From: Fibrobacter sp. UBA4375
GTDB taxonomy: Bacteria; Fibrobacterota; Fibrobacteria; Fibrobacterales; Fibrobacteraceae
Assembly: GCA_002391195.1 (NCBI GenBank)
Contig: DGRZ01000072.1
Coordinates: forward strand, 1-18,244
Reading direction: 5' to 3'
DNA: 18,244 nucleotides
The notes under the pieces were generated by a model that was not told the origin of the DNA, ran no database searches, and saw only the letters and a list, made by a program, of their open reading frames with translations. This document shows, in pieces, positions 15,715 to 18,244 of the stretch. The translations under genes were made by a program, and so were the position numbers. The stretch's first letter is position 1. Each line of letters opens with the position of its first letter.

Positions 15715-16821
15715 ATGACTGATAAAAACTTGCTCAGGATTGGGTTTTTTGGGGTCTTTTTGGGGTGTTTGATTTCTTTTTCGGCCTGCGGGTCGGATTC
15801 GTCTTCGTCATCCGGCGACGACCTTCCTTCTATTGAGTCCAGCGAAAGCAATGGCGATGGTTCCGCCGATTCCGGCAATGACGGGTCGTCGCCGTCCGGA
15901 AAGACTGAGGGCAGTTCCACCAGTGCGGCGACTTCCGGCGGCTCTGCAGCCCAAAAGTCCGAGACCGTCAGTGGCAAAGAGACCCTGATGGAAGCTCAAA
16001 AAATCGTGAACGGGACCTGTGGTCCCTCCCCCGCCAAGATCAACAAGGGCGAAATTGCCACCTGGGAATTCTACCGCAGCGCAGGCGAAGTCTACAACCA
16101 GATCATGGCTCCATTCGTATGGACTTTGAAAGGTGCAAAAAACGAATCCTTGCAAGGGAACGGTCTAAATTCCGTAAATGTCCGCTATGCGGACGCCGGC
16201 ACATACACCGCAAAACTAAATGTTGACGGTAACGAAATCACTTGCAGCGAACTACAAGTCCAAGGGGTTCCTATCACCGTCGAATATTGTAAACCTGTAG
16301 GCGGTAAAGAAACAGCCAATGCAGGCGAAACCGTAACGTGGGAAGTAAAAGCGTCCTCGGATTCCGAGATTACCGGTTATGTCTGGAGCTACGAGGGTGA
16401 AAATATTCCTGGCGACAAAACAAAGACTCTCACTCTAGGATCCGACCTTCACAAGGTAAATGTGGCCCCCACGGTAACAGTAACGAACAAGGACAAAACT
16501 TCAGAAAAGTACGTTTGTGCTTCCACCTATGTAATCAACCCCAACAAGGTGGACTACACATTTGTCAAGGGCGGCGAGGCCATAGCAATTCCTACCGGCG
16601 AAGTCTGGGTTGTTCAAATTCCCGAAGGTGCAAACACTCTGGTTTGCCAAGGCCCTCCAGGAGGTGGTGCGACAATGAGTGTATTCATTAACGACGAAGC
16701 TCTAAGCGAACCCAAAACAGATTATTTTGACGCCAAGATTGGTTCTTTTAGCGGACAGAAGGTTCAATTCAAGATTGAAACAAACGCAAGTACAATTGAT
16801 TGTAACATTCCCTCATGGTAA
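15715..16821 (+). CDS. Surface lipoprotein with Ser-rich linker and Cys-bracketed beta domains
   Basis: A 368-residue lipoprotein. The ATG at 15715 is chosen because it opens directly into a lipoprotein signal (MTDKNLLRIGFFGVFLGCLISFSAC). The lipobox FSAC places the modified Cys at residue 25, followed by GSDSSSSS, and a Ser/Gly/Asp-rich flexible linker runs to about residue 85. Then come two related domains: CGPSPAKINKGEIATWEF…FVWTLKG and CKPVGGKETANAGETVTWEV…YVWSYEG. Each starts with a Cys and has another near its end (ITCSEL; YVCAST), suggesting one disulfide per PKD-like fold. A third, different segment (GGEAIAIPTGEVWVVQIPEG to the C-terminus) has a Cys pair too. The family is not known to me; carbohydrate binding or an adhesive role at the outer membrane fits the context but is inference. 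It is divergent from the GH9 cellulase. Confidence 0.88.
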   Translation: MTDKNLLRIGFFGVFLGCLISFSACGSDSSSSSGDDLPSIESSESNGDGSADSGNDGSSPSGKTEGSSTSAATSGGSAAQKSETVSGKETLMEAQKIVNGTCGPSPAKINKGEIATWEFYRSAGEVYNQIMAPFVWTLKGAKNESLQGNGLNSVNVRYADAGTYTAKLNVDGNEITCSELQVQGVPITVEYCKPVGGKETANAGETVTWEVKASSDSEITGYVWSYEGENIPGDKTKTLTLGSDLHKVNVAPTVTVTNKDKTSEKYVCASTYVINPNKVDYTFVKGGEAIAIPTGEVWVVQIPEGANTLVCQGPPGGGATMSVFINDEALSEPKTDYFDAKIGSFSGQKVQFKIETNASTIDCNIPSW

Positions 16822-16850
16822 TACCAGTTTGCAATTCATAAACAAATGAA

Positions 16851-16888
16851 ATTCAAAACGCAGGCTCGACCGAGTCTGCGTTTTGAAT
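16851..16888. terminator. Bidirectional terminator, CGCAGGCTC type, copy 1
   Basis: A 13-bp perfect stem (16851-16863 with 16876-16888, arm ATTCAAAACGCAG) extends inward through GCTCG/CGAGT. It ends the lipoprotein gene and also faces the decayed thrS end on the minus strand. The core AAACGCAGGCTC…GAGTCTGCGTTT is the same as in the terminator at 17980-18008. Confidence 0.9.
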
Positions 16889-16897
16889 TTTACTGGA

Positions 16898-16941
16898 TGT
16901 CACCCTGGAGGAAGCCCACAGGGCGACCGATAGGGTCCAGG
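16898..16941. repeat. TGTCAnnCTGGAGG repeat, copy 3
   Basis: TGTCACCCTGGAGG at the left and CGATAGGGTCCAG at the right match the interior of the 5439-5500 copy read on the minus strand (TGTCATTCTGGAGG … CGATAGAATC). Arms CCTGGA/TCCAGG (16904-16909, 16936-16941) are perfect. It lies between terminator copy 1 and the thrS remnant. Confidence 0.65.
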
Positions 16942-16951
16942 ATTGCGATGA

Positions 16952-17014
16952 TTATCTCACAATCTTGCGGTCGTCTTCCGTCATCTTGAGGAAGTCGGCA
17001 ACCTTCATAGATTC
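16952..17014 (-). pseudogene. Decayed duplicate of the thrS 3' end
   Basis: On the minus strand this fragment encodes 20 residues, ESMKVADFLKMTEDDRKIVR, then TAA, and an in-frame TAG stands immediately upstream (17017-17015). The true thrS end in this window reads MTVAQFLEMTADDRKVVR, 13 of 18 residues identical from the Met, with the stop in the same place. At DNA level 16946-17008 matches 18051-18113 in 51 of 63 positions without gaps. No start or upstream body exists, so it is a remnant. It marks one edge of the toxin-antitoxin islet. Confidence 0.85.
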
Positions 17015-17029
17015 CTACTTGGAATGGTG

Positions 17030-17059
17030 TTGGCTGTTCAACCCTGAATAATGTATATT
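17030..17059 (+). promoter_or_regulatory. Possible promoter of the orphan antitoxin gene
   Basis: TTGGCT (17030-17035), 18-base spacer, TATATT (17054-17059). The -10 ends only 15 bases before the ATG at 17075 and almost touches the ribosome binding site GGAGGAGG (17062-17069), so a start about 7 bases downstream would cut into that site. Tentative. Confidence 0.35.
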
Positions 17060-17074
17060 ATGGAGGAGGTTTAT

Positions 17075-17314
17075 ATGGAAGATCTTGTTCTGACAATTCC
17101 AACCCAAGATTTGGGTATCATGGAAACGCTAGCGAATCGCATGGGTTGGACTGTGCGGTCTAAGCGAAGCATCGTCCAGAAATTCGTCGATTCATGTCCC
17201 AAGACCCCGATGATGACTGACGAAGAAATCGCCGCTGAAGTCAACGCGGTCCGATACAAGAAGTCGTACAAAAGCCCAGATTGTTTTTATAACCCCCTTA
17301 AAACTTGCCTTTGA
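17075..17314 (+). CDS. Orphan antitoxin-like protein
   Basis: A 79-residue small protein. The ATG at 17075 is chosen because GGAGGAGG lies 5 bases upstream; an in-frame ATG at 17051 lacks such a site. The pattern LVLTIPTQDLGIMETLANRMGW, then a helix SIVQKFVDSC, then MTDEEIAAEVNAVRY matches small antitoxin-type proteins that precede RelE/ParE-like toxins (LTIP-D-…-LA-RMGW … EEI-AEV-AVRY). Such proteins usually stop shortly after the AVRY segment; here 16 more residues (from SYKSP) follow that look like unselected read-through. No toxin of its own follows: the next gene is a separate Phd-type antitoxin. A truncated or recombined module is the likely explanation. A role in this cell is uncertain. 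Confidence 0.65.
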   Translation: MEDLVLTIPTQDLGIMETLANRMGWTVRSKRSIVQKFVDSCPKTPMMTDEEIAAEVNAVRYKKSYKSPDCFYNPLKTCL

Positions 17315-17333
17315 TAGGCGAAAAAGGTATATT
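17305..17333 (+). promoter_or_regulatory. Promoter of the Phd-ParE operon
   Basis: TTGCCT (17305-17310), 17-base spacer, TATATT (17328-17333). The predicted start near 17340 leaves a leader with AGGAG (17351-17355). The -35 lies inside the last codons of the orphan antitoxin gene, so the two units touch but can be expressed separately. Autorepression by the antitoxin would be expected from the family. Confidence 0.6.
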
Positions 17334-17361
17334 TAGGGAAGTTTATCGACAGGAGTCAATC

Positions 17362-17643
17362 ATGCTTGATGTGTGCGAATGCATAAAGCCCGATTCTTAC
17401 GTCAGTTCCAACATCGACGATGTGATGAATTTTGTGAACGATCGCAGGGAACCGATGGTAATAACCCAGGATGGAAAATCTCGGGCGGTTCTTGTTGATG
17501 TTGAGACATACCAAGACATGAAGAAAGCCTTCAGCCTTCTAAAAATCATTCAACTTTCGGAAAAGGATGTCCAGGCAGGACGGACAGAACCGGCGACGAT
17601 GGTTTTTCAGGATTTAAGGCGGAAGTACAATGTCGGAAAATGA
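17362..17643 (+). CDS. Phd/YefM-type antitoxin
   Basis: A 93-residue type II antitoxin. The ATG at 17362 is chosen because AGGAG lies 6 bases upstream, whereas the longer frame upstream has none. The N-terminal part (IKPDSYVSSNIDDVMNFVNDRREPMVITQDGKSRAVLVDVETYQDM) is the typical Phd/YefM DNA-binding fold, with the PMVIT-x-GKSRAVL strand pair. The C-terminal helix-rich part (LLKIIQLSEKDVQAGR… FQDLRRKYNVGK) should wrap the toxin. It overlaps the next gene by 14 bases (17630-17643), so the two are translated together. Together with the toxin it likely represses its own promoter. Confidence 0.9.
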   Translation: MLDVCECIKPDSYVSSNIDDVMNFVNDRREPMVITQDGKSRAVLVDVETYQDMKKAFSLLKIIQLSEKDVQAGRTEPATMVFQDLRRKYNVGK

Positions 17644-17974
17644 TTTTTACAACGTTGTCGTTTCACAATTCGCAAAAGAAGATTTGAACGAAGTCATTGC
17701 TTACTATGAGTCGTTAAACAAATCTTATGTTGAATCTGTCATTACTCAATTTGAAGACAACATCCTCTCCTTGTCGCATTTTCCCGAAAGCGGAAGAATC
17801 GTTCCCGAATTATACAGACAAGGTATTGAACGGTATAGAGAAATCATTCAGGGTTTGTATCGTATTGTGTATGAAATTCGAGAAAAAGATGTCGTCATTC
17901 ATACAATTATTGATAGCCGAAGAAATTTTGATGAAGTGTTAATCGCAAAGCTAATGCGATATATAAAGAAATAG
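17630..17974 (+). CDS. ParE/RelE-family toxin
   Basis: A 114-residue toxin partner of the preceding antitoxin. Features of the ParE/RelE fold are seen in order: the N-terminal strand VVVSQFAKEDLNEVIAYYE, the long helix pair, LSHFPESGRIVPEL, the YREIIQGLYRIVYEI strands and the closing VVIHTIIDSRRNF. The SRRNF end is typical of ParE-like members; RelE-type ribonucleases normally carry other catalytic residues, so a gyrase-poisoning ParE type is favoured, but this is not settled by sequence alone. It lies in the last codons of the antitoxin gene (14-base overlap) and converges on thrS. The gene is A/T-rich compared with gpmI and argBD, consistent with transfer. Confidence 0.9.
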   Translation: MSENDFYNVVVSQFAKEDLNEVIAYYESLNKSYVESVITQFEDNILSLSHFPESGRIVPELYRQGIERYREIIQGLYRIVYEIREKDVVIHTIIDSRRNFDEVLIAKLMRYIKK

Positions 17975-17979
17975 AAAAT

Positions 17980-18008
17980 AAAACGCAGGCTCTTTTGAGT
18001 CTGCGTTT
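17980..18008. terminator. Terminator of thrS, CGCAGGCTC type, copy 2
   Basis: A 12-base stem (17981-17992 with 17997-18008, arm AAACGCAGGCTC, one G-T pair) with loop TTTT. On the minus strand it is followed by TTTTATTTT and so ends thrS; in the other direction it can end parE. The stem is shared with 16851-16888. Confidence 0.88.
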
Positions 18009-18016
18009 GCTAATAT

Positions 18017-18040
18017 GTCATCCCCGCGAAGGCGGGGATC
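18017..18040. repeat. TGTCATCCCCG…CGGGGATCT repeat, copy 4 (minimal)
   Basis: ATCCCCGC-GAAG-GCGGGGAT is a short perfect hairpin with no inserted middle, the simplest form of the family here. It lies between thrS and its terminator. Confidence 0.8.
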
Positions 18041-18056
18041 TTTTATGCCGCGAGGA

Positions 18057-18244
18057 TTATCTCACAACCTTGCGGTCATCAGCGGTCATTTCGAGGAACT
18101 GGGCAACGGTCATTTGACCCTTATCGCCTTCCTTTCTCTTGTTGACAGCGATGAGACCTTCTGCCTGTTCCTTTTCGCCTACAATAATCTTGTACGGCAC
18201 CTTTTGCAATTCGCACTGACGGATCTTGTAGCCGAGTTTCTCGT
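18057..18244 (-). CDS. thrS: Threonyl-tRNA synthetase, C-terminal end (partial)
   Basis: The last 61 residues and TAA stop of ThrRS, which charges tRNA-Thr. The visible segment is the end of the anticodon-binding domain: KLGYKIRQCELQKVPYKIIVGEKE, then GLIAVNKRKEGDKGQMTVAQF, the usual IR-x-x-x-LQK-PY-x-x-VVG-KE … R-x-GD-G-M order of this family. The gene continues beyond the right edge. Its 3' end, the repeat behind it and its terminator all have second copies about 1.1 kb further on, at 16851-17014, with a toxin-antitoxin islet in between. Confidence 0.93.
   Translation of the reverse strand, partial: EKLGYKIRQCELQKVPYKIIVGEKEQAEGLIAVNKRKEGDKGQMTVAQFLEMTADDRKVVR

Larger units (their letters stand above)
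16946..18113. other. Toxin-antitoxin islet bounded by duplicated thrS 3' ends
   Basis: The direct copies 16946-17008 and 18051-18113 (51 of 63 bases identical, same orientation, offset 1105) enclose the orphan antitoxin and the Phd-ParE pair. Terminator and palindromic repeat accompany each copy in the same order. No integrase or transposase lies inside. This could be a minimal integrated islet or the remains of a tandem thrS duplication. Confidence 0.6.

Noticed and set aside
16946..18113. Insertion sequence
   Set aside because: No transposase frame and no terminal inverted repeats; the flanking copies are direct and belong to a gene 3' end.

Overview
The window looks like chromosome from a Fibrobacter-type cellulolytic bacterium (phylum Fibrobacterota). 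This is inferred from three things. It carries two large secreted cellulase-like proteins (a GH51-like enzyme close in style to Fibrobacter endoglucanase F/Cel51A, and a giant GH9 enzyme) with basic C-terminal tails. Its lipoproteins are serine-rich. Its short intergenic regions are packed with palindromic repeats. No taxonomic marker gene is complete, so the assignment is inference.

Layout. 1-209 is the 3' end of an unrecognised + strand gene with a strong terminator. 263-541 is a non-coding run of inverted repeats. 542-2176 is gpmI (glycolysis), followed by about 290 bp of hairpins and repeats. On the minus strand follow a secreted GH51-like endoglucanase (2467-5412), argD (5551-6753) and argB (6734-7525). 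argB and argD overlap by 20 nt and form an arginine-biosynthesis pair. A repeat-rich 300-bp gap leads to a small AT-rich secreted protein (7829-8398, minus), divergent from a single-cluster ferredoxin (8585-8782, plus). A bidirectional terminator separates the ferredoxin from a 6.6-kb GH9 cellulase gene (8970-15593, minus). Divergent from that is a lipoprotein gene (15715-16821, plus) that appears to be leaderless. The right end holds a small toxin-antitoxin islet (an orphan antitoxin, then a Phd-ParE pair) between a decayed copy of the thrS 3' end (16952-17014) and the real thrS 3' end (18057-18244).

How the parts relate. The two cellulases and the lipoprotein fit outer-surface plant-fibre degradation; both cellulases end in a short Arg-rich tail, which may be an export or sorting signal. 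gpmI, argB, argD, thrS and the ferredoxin are housekeeping. The least ordinary signals are four things. First, the thrS 3' end, its downstream repeat and its terminator are duplicated around the toxin-antitoxin islet. Second, several families of intergenic palindromes recur within 18 kb, including one with conserved flanks but a different palindrome each time. Third, a discoidin-like domain appears to interrupt the GH51-like barrel. Fourth, several promoters sit unusually close to their start codons.
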